This document shows, piece by piece, positions 28,466 to 39,110 of a DNA stretch of 64,000 bases. Under the pieces are notes generated by a model. The model did not search any database and was not told the origin of the DNA. It saw only the letters and a list, made by a program, of their open reading frames with translations. Each line of letters opens with the position of its first letter. Position 1 is the stretch's first letter. The position numbers and the translations under genes are program-made. Source of the DNA: Dyella telluris (GTDB lineage Bacteria; Pseudomonadota; Gammaproteobacteria; Xanthomonadales; Rhodanobacteraceae); NCBI RefSeq assembly GCF_014297575.1, contig NZ_CP060412.1:1612001-1676000 (forward strand), given 5' to 3'.

Positions 28466-30862
28466 TCAGAAGTCGAACGTGCCCGACAGCATCACGCTGC
28501 GATGCGTGCGCAGCGGCAGGTAGGTCTCGTTGAAGTCAGCCGAGTAGAGCGTGCGCGCGAACAGGTTCTTTGCGCCCAGCGTCATCCGCCAGTGATCCGT
28601 GCGATAGGACACGTTGGCGTCGATTTCCGCCTGCCCCGGTGACGGGTAATAGACGGTGTAGTCACTGCTCTGCCCCAGCGAGCGGCCGCGCGCCTGCACG
28701 CCGGCAGCGACACCCCAGCCATGGAGCGCACCGCCCTGGAACCAGTAGCTGGCCCACAGGTTGAAGCGCTGGCGCGGCGCACCCACCGGAGCGGTGCCGT
28801 CGTGATTGCTGATCAGCGCATTGGTGTAGCTGCCGGTGATATCGAGACCGGGCGTGACGCGACCGGCAAACTCGACTTCCAGCCCGCGGTTGGTCTGCCC
28901 TGGCCCGAAGCTGGCGAAGTTGGGCGCCTGCTCAAGGAACAGGTAACTGTGGTCCAGCTCGATACGGTAGAGCGACACCGTCAGCCATGCCTGATCGTGG
29001 AACAGGTTGAGCTTGGCGCCGGTTTCCACCTGCCGCGACAGCGCGGGCACCAGTGGCCGCCCGTTCTCGCCCAGGTAGGACAGCGGCTCGAAGCCGTTGC
29101 TGGTGCCTGCATAGAAGGCCACGTCGGGCGTGAGCTTGTAGACCAGGCCGGCGTTGGGCACCCACTTGGTGCGTCGAGGCGTCCACGGATTGCCCTGCGC
29201 GTCGGTGGTGGACACCTCATAGGCCGAGCGGCGCAGCGCCAGCAGCATGGTCCAGCGCTCGCCCCAGGCGAGCTGGTCCTGTAGGAACAGACCGTTGTCG
29301 ATCGACCAGGGCGTGCCGGACAGCGGTACGTTGTCCTCCGGCTGCATCACGGCGGAGACCCGCGGCAGTGCCGGACCGGTGAACACGTTATAGGCGCTGC
29401 CGTACTCGTGCACCAGGTCGTCGGTATGACCGACGCGCGAGCGCGAATAGTCCAGGCCCAGGGTCACCGTATGCGTCACCGGGCCGGTGCCGAACACGCG
29501 GATCAAATCGTTCTGCAGGGAGTAGTACGCGTCGCTGTATCGATAGACCTGCGCATAGGGCGTCACGTCGCCGGAGGACATGGGATTGACCATCGTCCAG
29601 CTTTGCAGATCGTTGTGCTGCTGCACGTACTGCCCGCGGCTGCGCCATGTCCAGGCGTGCCCCAACTGCTGGTCGAGCAGGTAATACAGGCGGTCGGTCT
29701 GGTAGCTGGCGTGGTCGTATTCGTTGCCGGTCAACAATCCAAACGGCGTGGCGCTGCCCACGGTATCGCCAAGCAACACGGCGTGATCGGGCACGGGCAA
29801 CCGGTTGAGAATGCGCTGCGCACCCACGACAAGCTGGGTGGAGGACGTGGTCCAGCCGATCGACGGCGCCAGGTAGCCGCTGCGGCGGTCGCGCCGCCCC
29901 TGCGGCGAGCTGTTGGCGTACTCGCCCGACACCACCAGGCGATAGGAGAGGCCCGATGCGTGGCTGAGCGGACCGGCCAGGTCGACGCCCGCCTGCACTT
30001 GGCCGCGCTCGCCCAGCGCGTAGCTGATCTGGCGAAGCGGCTGGCTCTGCGGTTGCTTGGTGGTGACGTTGACCAGGCCGCCGAAGCTGTTGCCGTTGGT
30101 GTCGCCAAGGATCGTCTGCGGACCCTTGATCACTTCCACCCGGTCCAGCCCGATCAACGGCGGAAAATCACCCGAGCCCACGTTGCTGTTCGGCATGCCG
30201 TCGATCAGGCCGTTGCCGCTGTAGAAGCCGCGGATCTGGAACAGCGGCAGGCCGTCGGAACCCTCGACGTAGGACACGCCCGCCATGTTGCGCACCACGT
30301 CCTCGACCGACAGCGCCTGTTGCGAGGCCATCACGTCGCGGGTTACCACACTCACCGATTGCGGCACGTCGATCAGGCCGGCGTCATTGCGCGAGCCGAG
30401 GCTGGTCAGGGTGGCCTTGAAGCCCACGTCCCGTCCGATCAGCGCATTGGCTTCAACGGCGGTGAGTTCCCTGACCTCTTCACGACGAGGCGTGGACGAC
30501 TTCTTGCCGGGTGCCTCGGGCAAGGTCACCACCACCGTGCCCTGGTCGGTGAACTCGTGGATGAGGCCGGTGCCTTCCAGCAGCTTCTCCAGCGCAGCCT
30601 GCGCGGTGTAGCTGCCCGTGATGCCCAGCGAACGGAAGCGCGCGACGGTACTGCCGGCGGTGAGCACCTGCACGTTGGCCTGCTTGCCGAAGGCGATGAG
30701 CGCGGTGGCCAGCGGTTGCGCCGGAATGGCGAAATCGAGGCGCGCTGCCGGGAGTGAGGACTCTTGAGTGACGCGTGCGCCGGCCACGGCGCTGCCCGGC
30801 ACCGCCAGGCAAGCCGACACCAGCAGGCCGCCTGACAGCAGCAGCGTCACACCGTTCCTCAT
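28466..30862 (-). CDS. TonB-dependent siderophore receptor with STN signalling domain
   Basis: This outer membrane receptor has 798 residues. After the signal peptide a secretin/TonB short N-terminal (STN) domain spans about 45-110 (FAIPAQPLATALIAFGKQANVQV), as in FecA, FpvA and PupB. Then come the TonB box region, the plug (VPQSVSVVTRDVM, VEDVVRNMAGVSY, GLDRVEVIKGPQTIL) and a 22-strand barrel ending in aromatic Phe (SGTFDF). The STN domain and the adjacent fecR and fecI genes show a cell-surface signalling receptor. The ligand is probably a ferric siderophore that the cell does not itself make here. Confidence 0.94.
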   Translation of the reverse strand: MRNGVTLLLSGGLLVSACLAVPGSAVAGARVTQESSLPAARLDFAIPAQPLATALIAFGKQANVQVLTAGSTVARFRSLGITGSYTAQAALEKLLEGTGLIHEFTDQGTVVVTLPEAPGKKSSTPRREEVRELTAVEANALIGRDVGFKATLTSLGSRNDAGLIDVPQSVSVVTRDVMASQQALSVEDVVRNMAGVSYVEGSDGLPLFQIRGFYSGNGLIDGMPNSNVGSGDFPPLIGLDRVEVIKGPQTILGDTNGNSFGGLVNVTTKQPQSQPLRQISYALGERGQVQAGVDLAGPLSHASGLSYRLVVSGEYANSSPQGRRDRRSGYLAPSIGWTTSSTQLVVGAQRILNRLPVPDHAVLLGDTVGSATPFGLLTGNEYDHASYQTDRLYYLLDQQLGHAWTWRSRGQYVQQHNDLQSWTMVNPMSSGDVTPYAQVYRYSDAYYSLQNDLIRVFGTGPVTHTVTLGLDYSRSRVGHTDDLVHEYGSAYNVFTGPALPRVSAVMQPEDNVPLSGTPWSIDNGLFLQDQLAWGERWTMLLALRRSAYEVSTTDAQGNPWTPRRTKWVPNAGLVYKLTPDVAFYAGTSNGFEPLSYLGENGRPLVPALSRQVETGAKLNLFHDQAWLTVSLYRIELDHSYLFLEQAPNFASFGPGQTNRGLEVEFAGRVTPGLDITGSYTNALISNHDGTAPVGAPRQRFNLWASYWFQGGALHGWGVAAGVQARGRSLGQSSDYTVYYPSPGQAEIDANVSYRTDHWRMTLGAKNLFARTLYSADFNETYLPLRTHRSVMLSGTFDF

Positions 30863-30980
30863 AGCCCCCGCTTCTTCGCAAGCGAAAGTCGCGAGTGTGA
30901 CATGCGTCGTGCGTGTTGTGGCGTCAACGTTGCAGCATGAATGCTATCTGTCGACGGGCTGTCAGCTCAGTGTGTGCCGA

Positions 30981-31973
30981 TCAGTGTTGCGTCGGCTTGC
31001 GCCGCGTATCGGACAGCACGGTCTGCGCGCCCGCCTCGCTCACCTGCAACGGCAGCACCTGCGGCAGGGCATGCAGCCAGTCGTCGATGGCATCGGCCTT
31101 GACGGTGCCGGTGAAGGTCAGCGTATTGAGGTCGGCATCGGCGATGCGCAGGGGTTCCTGGCGATAGCGATTGATGTTGGCCACCACCACCGACAGCGGC
31201 TCGTTGTCGAATTCCAGTCGTGCACTACGCCACGCAGCTGCGTTGGCCGGATCACTGGCGGTGACGTTCATCGCGGCGCGCGCAGGGTCGTAGGTCACGG
31301 ACTGGCCGGCCACGGCTTCCAGGCTGTTGTGACCGCCGCCGGTGGCATCAGCCACGCGCACGCGTCCTTCAGCCATGGCCACGGTGACGAAATTGCCGGT
31401 GCGTCGCACATTGAAAGCGGTGCCGATATCTTCGATGGTCACGTCGCCGGCGCGCACCTCAAACGGACGTGACGCGTTGTGCACCACCTCGAAATAGGCT
31501 TCGCCCTCGGTGAGATCCACTTCGCGGCGGCCACGCGTGAAGTGCGTGGTCAGGCGGGTGGCACCACCCAGGGTCACGCGCGTACCGTCCTCCAGCGTCA
31601 CGTTCTGCTGCGAAGCGATGGCGCTGGCGTACTCCTGCGATGTGTCCGTGGAGCCCAGTGCACGCCAACCGGCATAACCGCCCGCCACGATCACCACGGC
31701 CGCCGCCGCAGCGGCGGGCAGCCAGCGATGGCGGGACGGCGCCTGTGTCGGCACGAACTCCGCCAGCAGCCGTTCGCGCGACACCTCGCCCAGCGCCTGC
31801 AGGCGCACTGCCAGTTCGGTCACGCGTTCGAATGCGCTGAGGTGGGCCGGATCTTCATCGGTCCAGGCCAGCCACTGCGCGGTCGTCCGTTCCGACGCGG
31901 CGGGGTCGCGCAATCGCATCCACCAGTCGGCGGCGACGCGCAGGTTCTGATCGTTCAAGGTGTTGGCCATCAT
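30981..31973 (-). CDS. fecR: FecR family anti-sigma/transducer protein
   Basis: The protein has 330 residues starting at the ATG at 31973, whose ATGA overlaps the stop of the sigma factor gene. The N-terminal DUF4880 domain (about 10-55, WWMRLRDP, WLAWTDEDPAHLSAFERV) binds the sigma factor. One membrane helix (about 86-106, Ala/Val-rich) is followed by the periplasmic FecR domain (VTLEDGTRVTLGGATRL, GEAYFEVVHN) and a C-terminal STN-like domain that contacts the receptor. FecR relays receptor occupancy to FecI. It precedes the receptor gene by 118 bases. Confidence 0.94.
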   Translation of the reverse strand: MMANTLNDQNLRVAADWWMRLRDPAASERTTAQWLAWTDEDPAHLSAFERVTELAVRLQALGEVSRERLLAEFVPTQAPSRHRWLPAAAAAAVVIVAGGYAGWRALGSTDTSQEYASAIASQQNVTLEDGTRVTLGGATRLTTHFTRGRREVDLTEGEAYFEVVHNASRPFEVRAGDVTIEDIGTAFNVRRTGNFVTVAMAEGRVRVADATGGGHNSLEAVAGQSVTYDPARAAMNVTASDPANAAAWRSARLEFDNEPLSVVVANINRYRQEPLRIADADLNTLTFTGTVKADAIDDWLHALPQVLPLQVSEAGAQTVLSDTRRKPTQH

Positions 31974-32524
31974 GGCATCTCCGGTTCGTCCACCCGTGCC
32001 CGGCAATGAGCCAGGGCATTGGCGACGTGATAGCGCACCATGCGCTCGCTGATCTTCATGGCACGCGCGATAACGCTGATCTCGCATCCGTCGATGACAT
32101 GCATGACGAAGGCTCGCCCGGTCTTGGCGGGCAGTTCCCGCAACGCCTTGTGCAGCGCGTGCAACTGCCCGGTGGCGTGCACGTGGCGTTCGGGAATCGG
32201 TGCGAGGTGCAGATCCTCGTCGGGCGCATTCAACGGATGGTCCGCGCGCACCTGCCGCGAGCGCAGGCGATCCACGGCCAGGTTCGAGGCCACGCGGAAC
32301 AGGTAGGCGCGCAGCGAATCCACCTGCTCGGGCCGTTCCATGGTCACCAGGCGCACGTAAGCTTCCTGCGCCACTTCCTGGGCGTCGGACAGGGAATGCA
32401 GGCGACACTGCAGGAACGCCACCAACGCGCGGTTGTGGTCGCGGAACAGGTCGGCGATGCGCAGCGCGAACGCTGGATCAAGGTTCACGCCCGGATCGCT
32501 GGGCGTGTTGAGGGGTATGTCCAC
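31970..32524 (-). CDS. fecI: ECF sigma factor, FecI type
   Basis: The sigma factor has 184 residues from the GTG at 32524, which overlaps the TAG of the upstream VirK-like gene by one base (TAGTG). A start at 32602 would add 26 residues inside that gene and is less likely. Sigma region 2 is DAQEVAQEAYVRLVTMERP and region 4 ends with ISVIARAMKISERMVRYHVANAL. It should direct transcription of the receptor gene when FecR signals that the substrate is bound. The first genes of such cassettes are usually under Fur control; I did not identify a convincing Fur box. Confidence 0.92.
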   Translation of the reverse strand: MDIPLNTPSDPGVNLDPAFALRIADLFRDHNRALVAFLQCRLHSLSDAQEVAQEAYVRLVTMERPEQVDSLRAYLFRVASNLAVDRLRSRQVRADHPLNAPDEDLHLAPIPERHVHATGQLHALHKALRELPAKTGRAFVMHVIDGCEISVIARAMKISERMVRYHVANALAHCRARVDEPEMP

Positions 32525-33498
32525 TAGGCGGCCCTGGTTACGTCCGGAAGCGGCGGCAGGGCTTCCATGGCCGCGGAGGCTTCCATCGCATCGCGCCACC
32601 ACGACACCGGGCGCAACACGTCATTCAACATCCTTACCGCTTCCCAGCGCAGTTCCGCGCGACGCCGGAACACGGCGCGGCGCTTGCTTTCCGTTTCTGC
32701 TTCGGTGCGGTGGTGCAAGGCGGCCGGCAACAGGAACCAGCCGTCTTCGACAGCCGTGGCACCCTGCTCCAGCCAGTAGGCATCGTAATCGGAAAACATC
32801 CGCGCACGGCCCTGCAGCGGGTGCGCCACGTTGCCCACGGCAAGGATACGCCGCAGCCCACTCTGGCCTGCAAACGCATACGCCAGCACCAGCATCAGCT
32901 GCTTGGGACGCATGCCGTGCATGTTGCGCGTGAGCTCGCGCACCGTGTCGCGTCCATCGAGGCCCGCCGGTCCCTGGATGCAGCCGATGGCCAGCGTGTC
33001 ATCGTCGATGAGTGTCATCACCAGGCGATACAGCGTGCGGTCGCTCGCGTCGGCGAGTTCGACGGTCAGCTCACCCTCGCAGGTCATGTGCGGTGGCGGG
33101 CGCAGGTGCAGGCGCACTTCGGAGCCGTCCTTCAGGATCAGTGAGCCCAGCGTGGCACGGCCACGCACGTACACCGATTCGAACAGCTCCGGCGACCAGC
33201 GCTCGAGCAACAGGCGGTAGTGCGCGCGCAACGCCTGCAGGCGATCCTCACGGTGCCATTGCCGGTTCACGAAGCGGTGCTGGTGGCGCTCCAGCAGGCG
33301 CGGATCGCAGGCCACACAGGCGTTCAGCAGCGGATGCGAGGCGAGGAACGACAGGTAAGCGTGATGGCGCAGCGGCATGCCCAGCGAGCGCACCACGTAC
33401 TTGGCAGCCATCAGGGCGCGTCGCCCCGCATGTCCTTCCCAGTCGGTGCGGTTGCGCAGTGAACGCCACCACACGGCAAAGCCAGGTTGGCCATCCAT
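32524..33498 (-). CDS. VirK/YbjX family protein (DUF535), copy 2
   Basis: The ATG at 33498 gives 324 residues and lines up with the start of the paralogue at 11345 (WWRSLRNRTDW against FLRSLRQRRDW); AGGAA lies about ten bases upstream. A TTG at 33660 would add 54 residues without similarity. Shared blocks are LKDGSEVRLHL, IGCIQGP, ELTRNMHGMRPKQLM and MFSDYDAYWLEQ. The stop overlaps the start of the FecI-type sigma gene, so the two are translationally coupled. Coupling of a VirK-like gene to an iron-signalling cassette is unusual; the function is unknown. Confidence 0.85.
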   Translation of the reverse strand: MDGQPGFAVWWRSLRNRTDWEGHAGRRALMAAKYVVRSLGMPLRHHAYLSFLASHPLLNACVACDPRLLERHQHRFVNRQWHREDRLQALRAHYRLLLERWSPELFESVYVRGRATLGSLILKDGSEVRLHLRPPPHMTCEGELTVELADASDRTLYRLVMTLIDDDTLAIGCIQGPAGLDGRDTVRELTRNMHGMRPKQLMLVLAYAFAGQSGLRRILAVGNVAHPLQGRARMFSDYDAYWLEQGATAVEDGWFLLPAALHHRTEAETESKRRAVFRRRAELRWEAVRMLNDVLRPVSWWRDAMEASAAMEALPPLPDVTRAA

Positions 33499-33785
33499 GG
33501 CCGGGGGTTCCTTGGGTCCAGTCGCCAGCGGGTCAGGTAACCCCGCCCACCGCAATTCGCGCTCCAGGGAGCGTTGCGCCGCATAGGCGCAGCCGCTAGC
33601 CGCGAACACCAGATCGGCGTCCAGGGGATCCTCCCCTGGCTGATGATTCCTTTCGTTCAAGGCTCGCCGACCCGCTGATGACTGTGACAGAAGCTATGAC
33701 GTGCGAGCCGACCAAAACGGAAATGACCCGGGAAAGTTTTTTTCGGTGACCCGCGTCGGCCGCGAGCACCGGCGGCGAGGACCGG

Positions 33786-34739
33786 CTAAGCCCGCATCGC
33801 GCCGGGAGGGCGCCCCATCGTCCGCTTGAACGCCCGGCTGAATGCCGCCAGCGAGCCATAGCCCAGCCGGTAGGCCACGCTTTCGATGGGCTCCCGGTCA
33901 CGGCCGATCCACTCGGCCGCCAGCCGCATGCGCAGCTCGGTCAGATAGCGCAGCGGCGTCATGCCGGTCACGGCCAGGAAGCGCTCGGCGAACACCGAGC
34001 GGGAGGTGCCCATTTCCGCGGCCAGATCGGCCACCGTCCACGGCCGCCCCGGTTCCCGGTGCAAGGCCAGGATGACCTTGCCCAGGCGCGGATCGCGCAG
34101 GGCCTGCACCCAGCCGGTGGCGTCGCCACAACCGCATTCCACCCAGCCGCGCACGATGAAGGCGGATACCACATCAGCCAGGCGGGCCAGGATGCCGGCA
34201 GAACCGGCCCGCCGCGCCTGCGCCTCCTGCTCCATGGCGTCGAGCATCGTGCGCAGTTCGGGCGAGCGACTCAGCAGGGTGCCGACCAGCATCACTTCGG
34301 GCATCGAGGCCACCAGCATCTGCATGCCGCCGAGGTCGAATTCCATGCAACCGGTGAATACCAGCGCATCACCACGGCAGTCGGCGGGTCGCACGCTGCA
34401 TACCGTCGCGCACAGGTCGACCGACTCGAAGGTGGAAATGTCAGTGCAGGGGATGTCCGGCGAAGAGCGCAGCGAATGCGGCCCGCCCTGCGGCAGCAGC
34501 GCGGCATCGCCCGTCTCCAGGCGGTGAAGCGCGCCGCTGGCACTGCGCAGGTACACCGGGCCACGCCCGACGAAGTGGAACTGCGCCCGCCCCGGCAGGT
34601 GGCCGAAGCCCAGCCCGAACGGGGCGGTCACTTCGATCCGCTTGTACTGCACGCCCACCAGGCGCATGCCCAGCAGCAGCTCGCTGGCCAGGTCCGGCAC
34701 ATCCGCCACGGGGGCATCCGTCAGGGTTGGTCTGGGCAC
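33786..34739 (-). CDS. AraC family transcriptional regulator with cupin domain
   Basis: The protein has 317 residues from a GTG start. The N-terminal cupin-type sensor (about 15-190, HFVGRGPVYLRSASGALHRL, GDAALLPQGGPHSLR) is followed by two AraC helix-turn-helix motifs in the last 100 residues (WTVADLAAEMGTSRSVFAERF and ESVAYRLGYGSLAAFSRAFKR). It is divergent from the MFS exporter over 114 bases, which is the usual arrangement for a regulator of that transporter. The inducer is unknown. Confidence 0.92.
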   Translation of the reverse strand: MPRPTLTDAPVADVPDLASELLLGMRLVGVQYKRIEVTAPFGLGFGHLPGRAQFHFVGRGPVYLRSASGALHRLETGDAALLPQGGPHSLRSSPDIPCTDISTFESVDLCATVCSVRPADCRGDALVFTGCMEFDLGGMQMLVASMPEVMLVGTLLSRSPELRTMLDAMEQEAQARRAGSAGILARLADVVSAFIVRGWVECGCGDATGWVQALRDPRLGKVILALHREPGRPWTVADLAAEMGTSRSVFAERFLAVTGMTPLRYLTELRMRLAAEWIGRDREPIESVAYRLGYGSLAAFSRAFKRTMGRPPGAMRA

Positions 34740-34853
34740 GGCAATAGTCCGGACGATTAATCAAAAATTGCGGTCTTGCCATCATAGACCATCCGGACAG
34801 GGCGACGTAGCCTGCGCTCCTCGTTTTGCAGCGCATCAAAAAGGACCGTCGCC

Positions 34854-36056
34854 ATGAATGTTTGTCTGGAGGTCGCCGGCACCCGCCCGGCCAACGAAAC
34901 CCCGGCCTGGGGAGCGGTCTTCTCGCTGTCCCTGGGCGTGTTCGGGCTCGTCACGGCGGAATTCCTGCCGGCCAGCCTGCTCACCCCCATGGCGGCGAGC
35001 CTGGGCGTCACCGAGGGCCTGGCGGGACAAGCCGTCACCGTTACGGCAGCAGTCGCCATGGTCACCAGCCTGCTGATCTCCAGTGCCACTCGCCGGATCG
35101 ACCGCCGCCATGTGTTGCTGGCCTTCTCGGTGCTGCTCATCGCATCGAACCTGCTGGTCGCCTACGCACCCACGCTGGCCCTGGTGCTGGCCGGTCGTGT
35201 GCTGCTGGGCATCGCCATCGGCGGGTTCTGGACCATGTCCGCCGCCACCGCGATGCGGCTGGTGCCCGAGGCGATGGTGCCGCGCGCGCTGTCCATCATG
35301 TTCAGCGGCGTGTCGCTGGCCACCATCGCGGCCGCGCCCATGGGCAGCTACTTCGGCCACCTGATCGGCTGGCGCAATGTGTTCCTGCTGGCCGTGGTGC
35401 TGGGCGCGCTCGCGTTGCTGTGGCAGCTGGCCACCCTGCCCCGCATGGCGCCCAACGGAGAAACCCGCCTGCGCACGATGGTCGAGGTGCTTCAGCGACC
35501 GGGCATGGGCCGCGGCATCCTGGCCTGCCTGCTTGTGTTCACCGGCCACTTTGCCTTCTTCACCTACCTGCGGCCGTTCCTGGAGAACGAAACCGGCGTC
35601 GGCATCCAGGGGCTGTCGGTGATCCTGCTGGGCTTTGGCGTGGCCAACTTCCTGGGCACCTCGCTGGCCGGCCTGCTACTGGAACGCAGCCTGCACTTCA
35701 CCCTTCTCGCGATGCCACTGCTGATGGGCATCATCGGCTTCGCCCTGGTCGTACTGGGACGCCTGCCCATTGCCCACGCCGTGCTCGTGTCGCTGTGGGG
35801 CATGGCGTTCGGTGCGGTACCGGTGGCCTGGTCCACCTGGATCACCCGCACCGTGCCCGATGAGGCGGAAAGCGGTGGCGGCCTGTTCGTGGCGGCCGTG
35901 CAGCTGGCCATCACCCTCGGTGCCGCCGTGGGTGGCGCGATCTTCGACAACAGCGGCGCCCGGGGCGTGTTCCTGGCCAGCGCCGTCACCCTGATCGCCG
36001 CTACCTGCGTGGTGTCACTGAGCCTGCGCAGCCGGGCCGTGCTCGCCACCGGCTGA
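34854..36056 (+). CDS. MFS transporter, DHA1 drug/nucleoside efflux type
   Basis: The protein has 400 residues and twelve predicted membrane helices, with an AAGGA ribosome binding site. The start (LSLGVFGLVTAEFLPASLLTPMA) and GRVLLGIAIGGFWTM in helix 5 (motif C region) match the AraJ/NepI/PbuE group of exporters for arabinose, purine nucleosides or drugs. It should expel small molecules using the proton gradient. It is divergent from, and probably controlled by, the AraC regulator. The substrate is not determined. Confidence 0.9.
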   Translation: MNVCLEVAGTRPANETPAWGAVFSLSLGVFGLVTAEFLPASLLTPMAASLGVTEGLAGQAVTVTAAVAMVTSLLISSATRRIDRRHVLLAFSVLLIASNLLVAYAPTLALVLAGRVLLGIAIGGFWTMSAATAMRLVPEAMVPRALSIMFSGVSLATIAAAPMGSYFGHLIGWRNVFLLAVVLGALALLWQLATLPRMAPNGETRLRTMVEVLQRPGMGRGILACLLVFTGHFAFFTYLRPFLENETGVGIQGLSVILLGFGVANFLGTSLAGLLLERSLHFTLLAMPLLMGIIGFALVVLGRLPIAHAVLVSLWGMAFGAVPVAWSTWITRTVPDEAESGGGLFVAAVQLAITLGAAVGGAIFDNSGARGVFLASAVTLIAATCVVSLSLRSRAVLATG

Positions 36057-36070
36057 GCCGGTCCGGATCG

Positions 36071-36084
36071 TTTGGACGTCCAAA
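36071..36084. promoter_or_regulatory. 14-bp perfect palindrome, role unknown
   Basis: TTTGGACGTCCAAA overlaps the outer end of the terminator between the MFS gene and groEL. The 14-base string TGGACGTCCAAACG occurs in it (reverse strand) and again at 27872-27885 upstream of the Ala-rich gene. It could be an operator for an unlinked regulator or chance. Confidence 0.3.
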
Positions 36085-36116
36085 AGAAAACCCCGCACAA
36101 GGCGGGGTTTTCTTTT
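36082..36116. terminator. Bidirectional terminator between MFS gene and groEL
   Basis: A perfect 15-base inverted repeat, AAAAGAAAACCCCGC against GCGGGGTTTTCTTTT, has the loop ACAAG. It gives a T-rich tail on both strands and serves the two convergent units. Confidence 0.95.
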
Positions 36117-36141
36117 ATTGCGATGCCTGGAAGGCGAGGAC

Positions 36142-37797
<1,656 letters not shown>

Positions 37798-37891
37798 TCA
37801 AAAATTTTGAAATTAGGAATGGGTTCTTGATCTTGATCTTGCGGCCCCGGAAGCGCGGTTATCGCGCTAAACCAGGGCCTAAGGTCAAAGA

Positions 37892-38185
37892 TCAGCCTTC
37901 AATCACGGCCACGATGTCGTCTTCCTTCAGGAAGACCAGCTCTTCGCCGTCGATCTTGATTTCCTGGCCGGCGTACTTGCCGAACAGCACGGTGTCGCCT
38001 TCCTTCACGGACATCGGGCGGACCTTGCCGTCTTCCAGGATGCGGCCGGTGCCGGCAGCGATGACCTTGCCGCGGGTCGGCTTTTCGGCGGCGCTGTCGG
38101 GGATGACGATGCCGCCAGCGGAGACGCGCTCTTCTTCGAGGCGCTTGACGATGACGCGATCGTGCAGCGGACGCAGTTTGCTCAT
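37892..38185 (-). CDS. groES: Co-chaperonin GroES
   Basis: The protein has 97 residues from the ATG at 38185. Conserved blocks are [12 protein letters not shown], the mobile loop [23 protein letters not shown], and [15 protein letters not shown]. It caps the GroEL ring. It is the first gene of the groESL operon. Upstream lie a CIRCE element and a sigma-70-like promoter, so repression by HrcA is expected; hrcA itself is not in the window. Confidence 0.98.
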   Translation of the reverse strand: MSKLRPLHDRVIVKRLEEERVSAGGIVIPDSAAEKPTRGKVIAAGTGRILEDGKVRPMSVKEGDTVLFGKYAGQEIKIDGEELVFLKEDDIVAVIEG

Positions 38186-38258
38186 GGGATGGGCTCCAGC
38201 TTCGGTTGAATGGTTGAACAGGATTCGGGACCCCGGAGCGACGCCGTTGCTGGCGCTG

Positions 38259-38285
38259 CTAGCACTCTCCAAGGGTGAGTGCCAA
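38259..38285 (-). promoter_or_regulatory. CIRCE operator of groESL (HrcA site)
   Basis: CTAGCACTC and GAGTGCCAA are separated by nine bases (38268-38276), against the consensus TTAGCACTC-N9-GAGTGCTAA. The element touches a TATGAT -10 box (minus strand, 38285-38290). A -35-like TTGCAG lies 16 bases further upstream, so HrcA bound here would cover the start of transcription. Confidence 0.93.
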
Positions 38286-38459
38286 TCATAGCGACGCAAA
38301 AGCCCCCTGCAAGAGGCGCCGGTCCGGTGGCTGAACTTTCCAATGGGGGAGCCGCGGGAGGCTTTCAAGGCGCCGGGTACAGAAATTCGCGGCTTTTCTA
38401 TCGACAGGAGCCATGGGACGGACGACCATGCCGGCCTGTTCCCATCAGGCTACCCGCCC

Positions 38460-39110
38460 GTGAGCGATGAACTGACGCTGCGCCAGGACCTTGTGGAGCA
38501 AGGCGCCCGGCTGGCCGCCTCCGGCCTCAGCCAGGGCACATCGGGCAACCTAAGTACCCGTTGTGGCGAGGGTTTCCTGATCACACCCAGCGGCACGCCC
38601 TACGATGCGATCGTCCCCGAGGGCATCGTGCTGGTCGACGGCGACGGGCAGTGGCCAGCCGGCCAGCGCCCTTCCAGCGAGTGGCGCTTCCACCGGGACA
38701 TCTACCTGGCCCGTCCCGATGCCGGGGCCGTGGTCCACGTTCATCCGCCCTACGCCACCGCGCTGGCGATGTGCCGCCGGGGCATTCCGCCCGCTCATTA
38801 CATGATCGCGGTGGGCGGTGGGGACTCCATCAGCTGCGCCAGCTACCACACCTATGGCACCCAGGCCCTGTCCGATGCGGTGATCGCCGCGCTGGAAGGC
38901 CGGCTGGCCTGCCTGATGGCCAACCACGGCATGATCGCGCTGGGCAGCTCGCTGGCGCAGGCCATGTGGCGAGCCGTAGAAGTGGAGAACCTGGCCCGCC
39001 AGTACGCCCTGGCGCTGCAGATAGGCGCGCCGGTGATGCTCACCGACGCCGAAGTCACCGACGTGCTCGCGAAATTCGCGAATTACGGACTGATGTCCTC
39101 GAGGTCGTGA
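38460..39110 (+). CDS. Class II aldolase/adducin family protein
   Basis: The GTG at 38460 gives 216 residues beginning VSDELTLRQDLVEQG, the usual start of the family; an ATG at 38343 would add 39 residues of unconvincing sequence. The substrate loop GTSGNLSTR, the catalytic Glu region SSEWRFHRDIY, the zinc ligands HVHPP, and LMANHGMIALG are intact. Relatives are L-fuculose- and rhamnulose-phosphate aldolases and methylthioribulose-phosphate dehydratase; this one is closest in feel to generic FucA-like aldolases. cutA overlaps its stop codon (TGATG), so the two are coupled. Confidence 0.88.
   Translation: MSDELTLRQDLVEQGARLAASGLSQGTSGNLSTRCGEGFLITPSGTPYDAIVPEGIVLVDGDGQWPAGQRPSSEWRFHRDIYLARPDAGAVVHVHPPYATALAMCRRGIPPAHYMIAVGGGDSISCASYHTYGTQALSDAVIAALEGRLACLMANHGMIALGSSLAQAMWRAVEVENLARQYALALQIGAPVMLTDAEVTDVLAKFANYGLMSSRS

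Noticed and set aside
30863..30980. Fur box before the TonB receptor gene
   Set aside because: I saw no convincing 19-base inverted match; FecI-dependent control is more likely for this gene.
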